A stretch of DNA of 16,112 nucleotides from Thermoplasmata archaeon (GTDB taxonomy: Archaea; Thermoplasmatota; E2; UBA202; DSCA01): contig JAGGSL010000077.1 of the NCBI GenBank assembly GCA_021159125.1, positions 1-16,112 of the forward strand, given 5' to 3'. A program made the position numbers and the translations under genes. Position 1 is the first letter of the stretch; each line of letters starts with the position of its first letter. Shown in pieces: positions 6,966 to 13,974 of this stretch. The notes beneath the pieces were generated by a model. It had not been told where the DNA came from and ran no database searches. It saw only the letters and a program-made list of their open reading frames with translations.

Positions 6966-7087
6966 AAGAGGGGCCGCTGTCATATTTAAAAAACTTTCTA
7001 TTTTTGGAATTGCTCTTTTGGCGGATTTCCATTAAAGCAACAAAATTTTTCCAAAAAAGTGCAAATAACACCGAAAAAATCGAAATC

Positions 7088-7095
7088 TATATAAA
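7088..7095 (+). promoter_or_regulatory. TATA box of the cdrS-ftsZ unit
   Basis: TATATAAA is a close match to an archaeal TATA box and is the best one in the intergenic region. Transcription would start about 25 bases on, near 7115-7120, leaving a leader of roughly 85-90 bases before the cdrS ATG at 7206. That leader is unusually long beside the near-leaderless promoters elsewhere in the window, and it is full of inverted repeats (next entry). Confidence 0.6.
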
Positions 7096-7101
7096 CCCTG
7101 A

Positions 7102-7191
7102 AGACATTCTTTGTCTGACAAACGGCACACAATGACATCTCCTGGCATATCGATGTCAGGCGATATCTGACTGAAAGTCGCCGGTTTGTCA
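7102..7191 (+). promoter_or_regulatory. Array of TGTC/GACA inverted repeats between promoter and cdrS: candidate operator or structured leader
   Basis: Six copies of TGTC or its complement GACA occur in 88 bases: 7103, 7112, 7117, 7134, 7154 and 7187. They form several inverted repeats: AGACA-N5-TGTCT (7102-7116); TGACATC-N12-GATGTCA (7133-7139 with 7152-7158); GTCAG-N7-CTGAC (7155-7159 with 7167-7171); and a long outer pair, TGACAAACGGC (7116-7126) with GCCGGTTTGTCA (7180-7191), matching over 11 bases with one bulged base. The second and third share bases, so as RNA they would exclude each other. The first spans the predicted start of transcription. Ribbon-helix-helix proteins bind short repeated half-sites, so self-regulation by the next gene's product is a natural reading. 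A folded 5' leader is the alternative. Confidence 0.55.
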
Positions 7192-7205
7192 CCATGAGGG
7201 GAAAA

Positions 7206-7433
7206 ATGGAAACACAGAGGGTAACAGTAAGGCTTCCCGTGCATCAGATACGGGCCATAGATACATTCATTCGCCTTGGTGAGTTTGCCTCCCGTTCAGA
7301 GGCGATAAGGGCTGCGGTGTCAGGCCTTATTCAGCAAATCACGGAGCAGGTTTACGAAAGGGCAGAGACCCTCAAGAAAATACAGCAACTGGAAGCATAT
7401 ACAACTCAGTTGGAAAAATTTAGAGAGAAATAG
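7206..7433 (+). CDS. Ribbon-helix-helix transcription regulator, CdrS-like
   Basis: This 75-residue protein is a CopG/Arc-type ribbon-helix-helix DNA-binding protein. The strand is QRVTVRLP (4-11), which pairs in the dimer to contact the DNA major groove, followed by helix 1 (about 12-24), the turn GEFASRSEAIR (25-35) typical of the family, and helix 2. A charged coiled tail (about 48-75) follows. I use ATG 7206, with AGGGG at 7197-7201, instead of the ATG at 7194, which has no ribosome-binding site. A ribbon-helix-helix gene directly before ftsZ is known from archaea. In haloarchaea the protein CdrS, encoded next to ftsZ2, regulates cell division, so a similar role is inferred here. ftsZ starts 48 bases later. 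Confidence 0.85.
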   Translation: METQRVTVRLPVHQIRAIDTFIRLGEFASRSEAIRAAVSGLIQQITEQVYERAETLKKIQQLEAYTTQLEKFREK

Positions 7434-7481
7434 GAGGGATATAATAACAACTACCAGCCTATCCAAAAAGGAGGAAAAAAT

Positions 7482-8561
7482 ATGAAATCGTTAATAGCGG
7501 ATGCTATAGAATATGCAAAGGATGATGCCCGTCAGGCAGACGTTGGGGAATTCGGCGTAGCCAAGATAGTTGTTGTCGGCTGCGGAGGGGCAGGCGGCAA
7601 CACTATCAATCGCCTCAACAGGATTGGAATAAGAGGGGCAGAAACAATTGCAATAAATACCGACAAGCAGGATCTGGATCTGATAGATGCAGACAAAAAA
7701 TTGCTCATAGGCAAGAACATAACAAGAGGGTTGGGCGCAGGAGGATTTCCCGATGTGGCAAGAAGATGCGCAGAGGAATCAAAGGACGAGATAGATGCAA
7801 TACTCGGCGACCCCGACCTGGTTTTCATCACGGCAGGCATGGGGGGCGGCACAGGCACAGGCGTCAGTCCCATAGTCGCAAAAATTGCCAAAAGGAAAGG
7901 AGCCATTGTCATGAGCATGGTATCAACACCTTTCAAGGTTGAAAGGGGGCGGGTGCTGAGAGCAGAGAGCGGATTGGAAATGCTGCGGAAAAGTTGCGAT
8001 TCAACTGTCATACTTGATAATAATCGCCTGCTGGAATTTGTGCCTACTCTTCCGATAGACAAGGCTTTTTCCGTCATGGATCAATTGATATCTGAGACGG
8101 TGAAGGGCATATCGGAAACAATACTTCTGCCTTCGCTGATAAATCTTGACTATGCCGATGTGAAAACAATAGTATCAAGTGGCGATGTAGCGGCAATGCT
8201 GTGGGGCGAAGGAAACATAAGCGAAGGGCCTGAGGCGCTTGCAATAGAGGCGATGCACCATCCGCTGCTGGAAGTGGATTTCAGCGGAGCCAAGGGTTGC
8301 CTTATACATATTACAGGCGGACCTGACATGACGCTTGAATTCGCTGATAGAGTCGCAAGGAAGCTGACAGAGGGCATGGACCCATATTCAAATGTGATAT
8401 GGGGTGCCCGCGTGAATAAGGATTTCCACGGAAAGTGCCGCATAATGGCAATAATGACAGGCGTGGAATCTCCTTATATTATCTCCTCTGAGGAAGAGGC
8501 GATAAACATACCGAAATGGGAGGGAGGTAAAAACAAATTAGGTATAGACCTTATTGGTTGA
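7482..8561 (+). CDS. ftsZ: Cell division protein FtsZ
   Basis: This 359-residue tubulin-family GTPase polymerises into the division ring. The glycine-rich nucleotide loop is VVGCGGAGGN (31-40), the tubulin signature GGGTGTG is at 121-127, and the catalytic T7 loop is NLDYAD (221-226), so the GTPase looks intact. A N-terminal extension of about 25 residues precedes the core, and a short tail ends in NKLGIDLIG. Such GID-containing ends in archaeal FtsZ are candidate binding sites for the anchor SepF. A strong AAGGAGG (7468-7474) lies 7 bases before the ATG. It follows the CdrS-like gene, the same arrangement as haloarchaeal cdrS-ftsZ2. Whether it belongs to the FtsZ1 or FtsZ2 group needs a tree. 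Confidence 0.97.
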   Translation: MKSLIADAIEYAKDDARQADVGEFGVAKIVVVGCGGAGGNTINRLNRIGIRGAETIAINTDKQDLDLIDADKKLLIGKNITRGLGAGGFPDVARRCAEESKDEIDAILGDPDLVFITAGMGGGTGTGVSPIVAKIAKRKGAIVMSMVSTPFKVERGRVLRAESGLEMLRKSCDSTVILDNNRLLEFVPTLPIDKAFSVMDQLISETVKGISETILLPSLINLDYADVKTIVSSGDVAAMLWGEGNISEGPEALAIEAMHHPLLEVDFSGAKGCLIHITGGPDMTLEFADRVARKLTEGMDPYSNVIWGARVNKDFHGKCRIMAIMTGVESPYIISSEEEAINIPKWEGGKNKLGIDLIG

Positions 8562-8604
8562 ATTTTTTTGTCCTCCCCCCTTCCTCCCCTACTTTTTTAA
8601 TTTC
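8562..8604 (+). terminator. Pyrimidine-rich, T-tract terminator after ftsZ
   Basis: Immediately after the ftsZ stop comes ATTTTTTTGTCC, a C/T-rich stretch and then CTTTTTTAATTTCCTTTTGG. Runs of T in the coding strand are the usual archaeal termination signal and need no hairpin. The remaining bases to 8728, between the converging ftsZ and nuclease genes, hold more short T-runs and no gene. Confidence 0.6.
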
Positions 8605-8728
8605 CTTTTGGTATTTTATCATATCCTGCATAATCATTCCATAAATCCATTTGTCCAAATTCATTTGCCCATAACATTAATGCCCGCACAGGATACCGCA
8701 ATCTATTTCCCTGTGTTTTTCTGCGTGT

Positions 8729-9952
8729 TCATATCTCAAATTTCTCTCCGTTTTTCGGGATATAAACATTGGCAAAATCCTTTATTTCTTCTGCAAGGGG
8801 TGCGGGATTATCTGAATGAAATATTACCACATTTTCGGGTGAGCATTTCCTTGCGAATTCAACAAGCTGGGAATGGCCGGCATGGGCCGAGAAATCAAAG
8901 AACTCGATGTCGCAGTTCACCTTCTTTGTTATACCGTACATTTTTATTTCTCCTGTTTCGAGCAGCCGCCTGCCGTTTGTTCCTTCAACCTGATATCCTG
9001 TGAGTATGATCGCTGATTTTTTGTTATCGCAGAGCTTATCCACATATCCGAGCACGGGGCCACCGTTCATCATCCCGCTTGTTGTGATAATGACATCGCC
9101 TTTAATTGCAAGCGCCCTTCCCCTGTTGGAGTAGACAACCCTCAAACCGTCGATAGCTTTTTTTAAGTCCTTTGCAGAGCGTATGTATTCCGGATATTCA
9201 AGCAGAATCTCTGCCACTTTGCTTCCCATTCCGTCAAGCCATACGTCATACCCGCTGTCCATCAGAATCATGGCCATCTCCTGGCTCCTTCCGACTGCAA
9301 AAGCAGGTATTATAACCTTGCCTCCTCTATCTATGACCTCATCTATTTTATTCATGAATTCCTTTTCAAGCTGTTTTCTTTCGGGATGTTCCTGCCCCGA
9401 ATATGTGCCTTCCAGGAAAAGAGTTCTGCATTTCACAGGCTTTGCCCCTTTCAGCAGTCTTGTATCTATCGTGTTTATGTCACATGCAAACAGAGATTCT
9501 TCATTTTTCAGCTCAAACATGAGGGAGCCGGGGATGTGGCCGGACGAATGAAATTTGACTTCGATGCCATTCCTTTCAACCGTCTGGGACGGCTCGACAG
9601 TTGAGAAATTTTCTACTGCACCATCAACATCTATTTCGCTGTACGGGAAGGGATAGCCGCTTGCACCTGCTATTTTCAGCGTATCCTTAAAGAGAAGCTT
9701 TGATACTTCCTGCGTTACTATTGTCGAAAATACAGGGGCATTATATCTGATAGCCAGCCAGGGAATCATACCAGAATGGTCCAGATGGGCGTGAGAAAGA
9801 AATACGGAGTCAACAGGCGGGGACTGCTTCGGGTATTCCGGCGGCTCGCCAGGAGTAAGCCCATAGTCGAATAGCATGGGTATGCCATTACTTTTGACAA
9901 ATATGCCAAGCCTGCCGACCTCCTCCCCGCCGCCCAGAAATTCTACTTCCAT
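8729..9952 (-). CDS. Archaeal beta-CASP ribonuclease, aCPSF2-like
   Basis: This 407-residue metallo-beta-lactamase/beta-CASP nuclease belongs to the family of eukaryotic CPSF73 and bacterial RNase J. The zinc and catalytic motifs are complete: HAHLDH (54-59), SGHIPGS with H139, D158, the beta-CASP acidic residue E181 in LEGTYSG, H357 in FSAHAGH, and H379 in IFHSD. There is no N-terminal KH pair as in aCPSF1, the termination nuclease, so the length and layout fit aCPSF2, an RNA endo/exonuclease group. It starts at ATG 9952, close behind an A/T-rich promoter, and faces ftsZ tail to tail. Substrates in the cell cannot be read from the sequence. Confidence 0.9.
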   Translation of the reverse strand: MEVEFLGGGEEVGRLGIFVKSNGIPMLFDYGLTPGEPPEYPKQSPPVDSVFLSHAHLDHSGMIPWLAIRYNAPVFSTIVTQEVSKLLFKDTLKIAGASGYPFPYSEIDVDGAVENFSTVEPSQTVERNGIEVKFHSSGHIPGSLMFELKNEESLFACDINTIDTRLLKGAKPVKCRTLFLEGTYSGQEHPERKQLEKEFMNKIDEVIDRGGKVIIPAFAVGRSQEMAMILMDSGYDVWLDGMGSKVAEILLEYPEYIRSAKDLKKAIDGLRVVYSNRGRALAIKGDVIITTSGMMNGGPVLGYVDKLCDNKKSAIILTGYQVEGTNGRRLLETGEIKMYGITKKVNCDIEFFDFSAHAGHSQLVEFARKCSPENVVIFHSDNPAPLAEEIKDFANVYIPKNGEKFEI

Positions 9953-9976
9953 TATGAAAGGGTATAAAGGCTGGGC

Positions 9977-9989
9977 ATTTAATATTTTA
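9977..9989 (-). promoter_or_regulatory. Probable TATA-box promoter of the aCPSF2-like gene
   Basis: Read on the minus strand, TAAAATATTAAAT lies about 25-37 bases before the ATG at 9952. Transcription would start within a few bases of the ATG, giving a nearly leaderless message. The gap to hjc is 67 bases, so the nuclease may also receive read-through from the genes upstream. Confidence 0.4.
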
Positions 9990-10019
9990 CATTAATATTG
10001 TATTTTTACCGTTTTTCCT

Positions 10020-10538
10020 TCACTTCACCAGCGCCGACATGTATCCTATAAAATCAGAGAGTTTCATGCCCTCGTCCCATTTGAGATGGTAGTTGCCGTT
10101 TGCTGTCTTTCCCACTTTCGGTATTCTCTCATTGACAATCCTTGCCCTTCCCTCGAGGTTGCCCACTTTCAGAGAGTATATTCTCCATGAGTCGCCCTTG
10201 TAATTCTTCACTCTGAATGCAAAGAGCGGAAGGACCTTCGACCTTTCGCACTTTTCAAGCATTTCATCTGCTTTTCGCTGCATTCTCCCGCCTTCATGGC
10301 TGAAAAGTATGCTCTTGCCCTTCCTTACTTTTATCTCCACAAGGAAAGATATGTCCCCCCTGACCGCCACTATGTCGGCAATGCCGAGCGAGCCTGCAGC
10401 TCTGACGACAATGAAAGGCGAATCAATGATTTTGAAATAATTCTCTCTCTCTTCTTCGCTGCAACTCTTTGTCACTCTTTCAATAACATCCCTGTTTCCG
10501 GAGAGTATCTCTCTCAGCTCGCGCTCGTAATCGCTCAT
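10020..10538 (-). CDS. hjc: Holliday junction resolvase Hjc-type nuclease, with an insertion
   Basis: This 172-residue protein has the core of the archaeal resolvase Hjc, a PD-(D/E)xK nuclease that cuts four-way DNA junctions. The key residues line up: E7 in YERELREIL, R46 and S50 in VVRAAGS, D55 in ADIVAVR, and E68 and K70 in LVEIKVRK. Typical Hjc is about 120-140 residues. Here about 30 extra residues (13-42, including SCSEEERENYFKIID) lie between the first helix and the first core strand, and the C-terminal part is also somewhat different. Related PD-(D/E)xK nucleases are possible, but the spacing of D, E and K favours Hjc. It begins 15 bases after the C25 peptidase gene on the same strand, without a clear ribosome-binding site. 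Confidence 0.8.
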   Translation of the reverse strand: MSDYERELREILSGNRDVIERVTKSCSEEERENYFKIIDSPFIVVRAAGSLGIADIVAVRGDISFLVEIKVRKGKSILFSHEGGRMQRKADEMLEKCERSKVLPLFAFRVKNYKGDSWRIYSLKVGNLEGRARIVNERIPKVGKTANGNYHLKWDEGMKLSDFIGYMSALVK

Positions 10539-10553
10539 AGTAGGGCAGCCAAC

Positions 10554-12428
10554 TCAGTATCCGTATCCTCCTATTTTCAGACTCGGGTCTCCGAGCAGGA
10601 CAAATGCCTGTATTGTGTGCAGGTGGTAGTTCTCATAGGGATAACCGAAATGTGCAGTGTAATTGCCGACAGCATATCCCCAGCATTCTCCGAGGTACCG
10701 GGCTCCGTCCACGCCGTATGCATGGAATAGATTCAGTTCCATGTACCCGTAGCCAGACTCCACGCAATCCGGCTCGTCCACTCCATCACCATCAAGGTCT
10801 CCTTCATCTCCCGGAGTTGCAACAGGGAAAGCAGCATAGCCCAGAGAGGCGATTGCTCCTCCGTTGTATTTTCTGGCAAACCACCAGCTTAAACCTTCAG
10901 GCGATGGAATTCCGCCTGTCCACGGATGAACCGTCAAGCTGACATTGAACATTGCAGTGTGGCATCCGCCTACAACCGCTATGGAGTATTCCTTGTTTAA
11001 GAATGTAGGCAGGTCATAGAACTTCAGTCCGTCCTCCCAGACCGGAGGGTTTATGTTGCCTGGCTTGTGTGTGCTCCAGTAGATTGGACTGCCGTGCCCG
11101 TGCATGAGTATGAACATTGCTCCTTCATTCATTCCGGCTTTCATTGCATCCGATGTTACATCCGTCTGGCTGGCATATATCTTATCCGGATTAAAGTCGG
11201 GCAGATAGCTTGCCGCTTTGTCGCAGACAACCTCTCCCTCGTATTCCGGTCCTTCTTCAAAGTTATCACCGCCTGCAAGCACAATTTGTTTGGTTCCCGT
11301 GCCTGTTTCATATGCTATTGTCTTGTCAACCATTATCTTTACCTCTGCTTTGTTCCTGCATGCCCATCTTCCCACGTAAACATCGGGATATAAATCCATT
11401 TTATCCTTCAGAGGGCCGAATGAATTCCATTCGCTGAACACTCCATTTCCGTCAGTATCCCATGATGAGAAATTGCCGTCTGCATCGTAAATGTCCGCAA
11501 AGTAAAGATCGCTCGTGTATTTTATCTCATCCACCCAGTAAACCCATGCGTATCTTACAGGCATGAGCCAATCTTCCTGTATGCCGGGCTTTCTTCCTCC
11601 CACAAGCAAAACATATTTCACTCCCCACTGTTCTATTGCATCTTTTATGAAATACTTCACTTTCTCAGCATTGTCTCTCCCCTGAACAGGGAAATAATTG
11701 CTGTTGTAAATATCGTCAAGGGTGACGAGCATTGTGCTCACACCATGGCTGTTTTTATGCTCAACAAATGGCTGCAGAGCATCGCTGAATTGTGCCGGCG
11801 TTAAAATGAGCAAATCATAAACATCGTTTTTAACCAGAGGTTGCTCGGGAAGTTTGTAATTGACATTTATCTCTGCGCTGGCCGCATACTCTATTTTTCC
11901 CTCCTGCGGGTTGTATTTGACAGGATATACCGAAACAACGACAATTGTTTCATGCTTTCCTTTCTCAATGCCACCCATCGCCCTGTAATCATACCATCTG
12001 TCAGGATATGAATTGCTGCTGTAGACCTCCTTATCCTCCCATTGCTTTATGCTTCTTGTTTCCATATCCGGAGGGACCGGCTCATATGCAGGCATTATTT
12101 TGCCGCTGAGGGCCATTTCTTTTATTTCTCCGAGATTTACGTCAATGCTTTCAATTTTTGTTCCGAGAGGGAATTTGAATATTTTTTTATACACGGGAAG
12201 CACCGGCTTGCCCGGAGAGAAAGAAGCTGCGCATCCCTTCATGTCAATCTTTATGTAATTCCCCTTTTCGCTGAGTACCGGCTCAGGGAACACCTCCGTG
12301 GATTTGGCAGAAAGAGGGGTTGCATCGCTGCCGCCGTTTCCGGTTTCAATTTTTTCATTAACTCCGATTGCGCTTGCGCCTCCCAGGAGAAGGGCAAGCA
12401 CCACAAAAACAGCCATTAACTTCTTCAT
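10554..12428 (-). CDS. Secreted C25 family (gingipain-like) cysteine peptidase
   Basis: This 624-residue protein begins with a signal peptide (MKKLMAVFVVLALLLGGASA, cleavage expected near residue 20). An N-terminal beta-rich part (about 40-200) resembles the propeptide region of the family. The peptidase domain (about 203-620) contains the catalytic dyad: His445 in LMHGHGSP and Cys489 in VVGGCHTA. Two calcium-loop-like stretches are seen, DTDGNGVFSEW (about 324-334) and GDLDGDGVDEPD (about 543-554). It ends at a typical LLGDPSLKI segment with no membrane anchor or extra domains, so the mature enzyme is probably released. I use ATG 12428, preceded by TGAGG, in place of a TTG at 12440. A role in degrading external protein as food is inferred. 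The hjc gene follows after 15 bases. Confidence 0.92.
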   Translation of the reverse strand: MKKLMAVFVVLALLLGGASAIGVNEKIETGNGGSDATPLSAKSTEVFPEPVLSEKGNYIKIDMKGCAASFSPGKPVLPVYKKIFKFPLGTKIESIDVNLGEIKEMALSGKIMPAYEPVPPDMETRSIKQWEDKEVYSSNSYPDRWYDYRAMGGIEKGKHETIVVVSVYPVKYNPQEGKIEYAASAEINVNYKLPEQPLVKNDVYDLLILTPAQFSDALQPFVEHKNSHGVSTMLVTLDDIYNSNYFPVQGRDNAEKVKYFIKDAIEQWGVKYVLLVGGRKPGIQEDWLMPVRYAWVYWVDEIKYTSDLYFADIYDADGNFSSWDTDGNGVFSEWNSFGPLKDKMDLYPDVYVGRWACRNKAEVKIMVDKTIAYETGTGTKQIVLAGGDNFEEGPEYEGEVVCDKAASYLPDFNPDKIYASQTDVTSDAMKAGMNEGAMFILMHGHGSPIYWSTHKPGNINPPVWEDGLKFYDLPTFLNKEYSIAVVGGCHTAMFNVSLTVHPWTGGIPSPEGLSWWFARKYNGGAIASLGYAAFPVATPGDEGDLDGDGVDEPDCVESGYGYMELNLFHAYGVDGARYLGECWGYAVGNYTAHFGYPYENYHLHTIQAFVLLGDPSLKIGGYGY

Positions 12429-12457
12429 TTTATGCCTCAACCTATTATATTAAAATA

Positions 12458-12467
12458 ATATTTAAAG
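12458..12467 (-). promoter_or_regulatory. Probable TATA-box promoter of the C25 peptidase gene
   Basis: On the minus strand CTTTAAATAT lies about 30-39 bases before ATG 12428. The start of transcription would fall near 12437, just before the TGAGG site. It lies in a 94-base gap shared with the divergent CBS genes. Confidence 0.5.
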
Positions 12468-12485
12468 TTTGATATGTGCGCATGG

Positions 12486-12499
12486 AAAATATTTTATTA
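12486..12499 (+). promoter_or_regulatory. Probable TATA-box promoter of the CBS genes
   Basis: AAAATATTTTATTA lies 24-37 bases before ATG 12523. A start about 25 bases downstream gives an almost leaderless transcript, and no ribosome-binding site precedes the first CBS gene, in agreement with that. Confidence 0.45.
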
Positions 12500-12522
12500 C
12501 CCCTCAGGATATATTGTATACT

Positions 12523-13074
12523 ATGAGGACAGAGGCGACCATTCGGGACATCATGAACGTCAACCCGGTCATTGTCAGCAGGAAGGCAACGGTTATGGAC
12601 GCAGCGAAAGAGATGAAAGGAGAGGGAGTGGGAAGCATAATAATCGTTGATGACGGCATTCCTGTAGGCATAGTTACCGAGAGCGACATACTCAGAAAAG
12701 TTGTTGCCGAAGGAAAGCATCCGTCCGAGATAACAGTTGAAGAGATAATGAGTTCTCCCCCTATAACCGTATCTCCTGATTCAGGGGTGGAAGAAGTGAT
12801 AAAATTGATGGGCAGGAACAAAATAAGGAGATTGCCAGTCATGGAAAACGGAAAGTTAACAGGGATGGTGACCGAAAGGGACTTGCTACAGATTTCTCCC
12901 ATGCTGCTGGATGTTGCAAGAGAGCTTGCATCAATCAACGAGGAGAGGGAAACTTCTTATAGGAAGCAGAGATTCCTGTCAGGAAAATGCGAGGGATGCG
13001 GAATGCTTTCGGATAGGCTTATTGAAGTGGATGGTCACCTGTTCTGTGAATCATGTGCAGAGTCCTATAGATAA
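12523..13074 (+). CDS. Two-CBS-domain protein with C-terminal zinc ribbon
   Basis: This 183-residue protein has two CBS domains (about 6-62 and 70-128), forming one Bateman module of the kind that binds adenine nucleotides such as AMP, ATP or S-adenosylmethionine. Typical blocks are IRDIMNVNPVIV, VGIVTESDILRKV, VEEIMSSPPITV and GMVTERDLL. After a helical linker comes a four-cysteine ribbon: C156, C159, C175 and C178 (CEGC and CESC). No enzyme domain is attached. The ribbon may contact nucleic acid or a protein partner, so a nucleotide-sensing regulator is the likeliest role, but the target is unknown. I use ATG 12523, directly before the first CBS block; a TTG at 12469 would lie in the promoter. 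The next CBS gene follows after 11 bases. Confidence 0.88.
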   Translation: MRTEATIRDIMNVNPVIVSRKATVMDAAKEMKGEGVGSIIIVDDGIPVGIVTESDILRKVVAEGKHPSEITVEEIMSSPPITVSPDSGVEEVIKLMGRNKIRRLPVMENGKLTGMVTERDLLQISPMLLDVARELASINEERETSYRKQRFLSGKCEGCGMLSDRLIEVDGHLFCESCAESYR

Positions 13075-13085
13075 AGAGGGATTTT

Positions 13086-13874
13086 ATGAAAATAAAGGAA
13101 ATAATGACAAAGGAAGTTATAACCGTAAGTAAAAATGACGATTTGAAATATGTGATGGATTTGATGGAGAAGCATAACATAAGCAAAATTCCGGTGATGG
13201 ACGACGGGAAATTGGTAGGCATAGTTACGGATACAACCATAGCGGATAAGCTGGGCAGCATGAAGAACAGGGGAGTTCCTGCATCAAGAATGCATGCCTC
13301 GACAGTTATGGACAAAAATTTTGAGGCAATATATCCTGAAATGGATGTTAAGGAAATACTTCAGACTGTTGGAAAGCCGGGGCTTACCATGCTTCCCGTG
13401 ATAGGTAACGACATGCTTGTTGGGGTTGTTACAAAGGCAGACCTGCTCCCGTTTGTAAAGGGGAATAAAAAAGTCAGGGAAATAATGACCACCAACGTGT
13501 ATCATGTAAGGCCGGATGACCGCGTCATACACGCAAGGCGCATTTTATTCGACAATGACATAGCCCGCCTGCCTGTTGTTGAAGACGGAAAAGTTGTGGG
13601 CATGTTGTCCGATAAGGAAATTTCTTTCGCCTTTTCCGATATAAAGAAGTCTTACTCGCTGGGTCAGCAGAATCATCATATAAGGGAGCTTCTGGTAAAA
13701 GATGTGATGAAAACTCCCGCAATAGTTTCAGATGGCGATATCACGGTTGAGGAAGCCGCCAAAATAATGATGGAAAATGAAATCGGGTGCATACCCATAG
13801 TGAATAAGGACGAAAAAATAGAGGGCATTGTAACAAGAACAGACCTCGTCAGATTGCTTACAGATATATTGTAG
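13086..13874 (+). CDS. Four-CBS-domain protein
   Basis: This 262-residue protein consists only of four CBS domains (about 2-57, 68-127, 129-185 and 204-262), so it forms two Bateman modules. Each repeat starts with a block like KIKEIMTKEVITV, ASTVMDKNFEAIY, VREIMTTNVYHVR or VKDVMKTPAIVS and ends with a VGIVTDTTIADK-type stretch. Such proteins usually sense adenine nucleotides and act through partners, but no partner is visible here. AGAGGG (13075-13080) lies 5 bases before the ATG, and the gene starts 11 bases after the zinc-ribbon CBS gene, so the two are probably one operon. It may be a tandem expansion of the same domain family. Confidence 0.88.
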   Translation: MKIKEIMTKEVITVSKNDDLKYVMDLMEKHNISKIPVMDDGKLVGIVTDTTIADKLGSMKNRGVPASRMHASTVMDKNFEAIYPEMDVKEILQTVGKPGLTMLPVIGNDMLVGVVTKADLLPFVKGNKKVREIMTTNVYHVRPDDRVIHARRILFDNDIARLPVVEDGKVVGMLSDKEISFAFSDIKKSYSLGQQNHHIRELLVKDVMKTPAIVSDGDITVEEAAKIMMENEIGCIPIVNKDEKIEGIVTRTDLVRLLTDIL

Positions 13875-13974
13875 TCAGGCACAGGCAAAACAAGACAAGG
13901 CACATATAGCATGCGGCTGCAGACCGTGCGTAAATGAGCATTTTCAGCTATGCCATACTCTTTTCTTTCCTTAT

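Larger units (their letters stand above)
6812..7087. other. Non-coding stretch before the cdrS-ftsZ unit
   Basis: These 276 bases hold no convincing gene. The first part (6812-6845) is purine-rich (AAAGGAGGGGGAGGGGATGAG). A CACCGGTG palindrome lies at 6882-6889, followed by a 6-base-pair GC-rich hairpin (6887-6892 with 6899-6904, loop CTTTTA), which could terminate or stabilise the end of the citF transcript. Two copies of TTTATAAACGGA follow (see the repeat entry). The rest (6970-7085) is AT-rich. A 96-codon open frame crosses the area but has a composition (runs of F, L, K, N) that argues against a gene. A small RNA started from one of the TATA-like repeats cannot be excluded. Confidence 0.5.

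Noticed and set aside
6845..7135. A 96-codon open frame in the gap before cdrS
   Set aside because: It crosses the hairpin, the TATA-like repeats and the likely cdrS promoter, has runs of F, L, K and N from AT-rich DNA, and resembles no family that I know.
8640..8680. Short repeat CATTTGTCC / CATTTGCCC after ftsZ
   Set aside because: It is only nine bases with a mismatch in an A/T-rich convergent gap; chance is sufficient.
8554..9003. A 149-codon open frame on the plus strand after ftsZ
   Set aside because: It runs through the pyrimidine-rich terminator and then opposite the aCPSF2-like gene; its F-, L- and P-rich sequence reflects the T/C tract.
13875..13974. GC-rich near-palindrome (GCATGCGG and CCGTGC) between the CBS genes and pheS, considered as a terminator or small RNA
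   Set aside because: The pairing is short and relies on wobble pairs with a mismatch; no T-run or RNA motif such as C/D boxes supports it.
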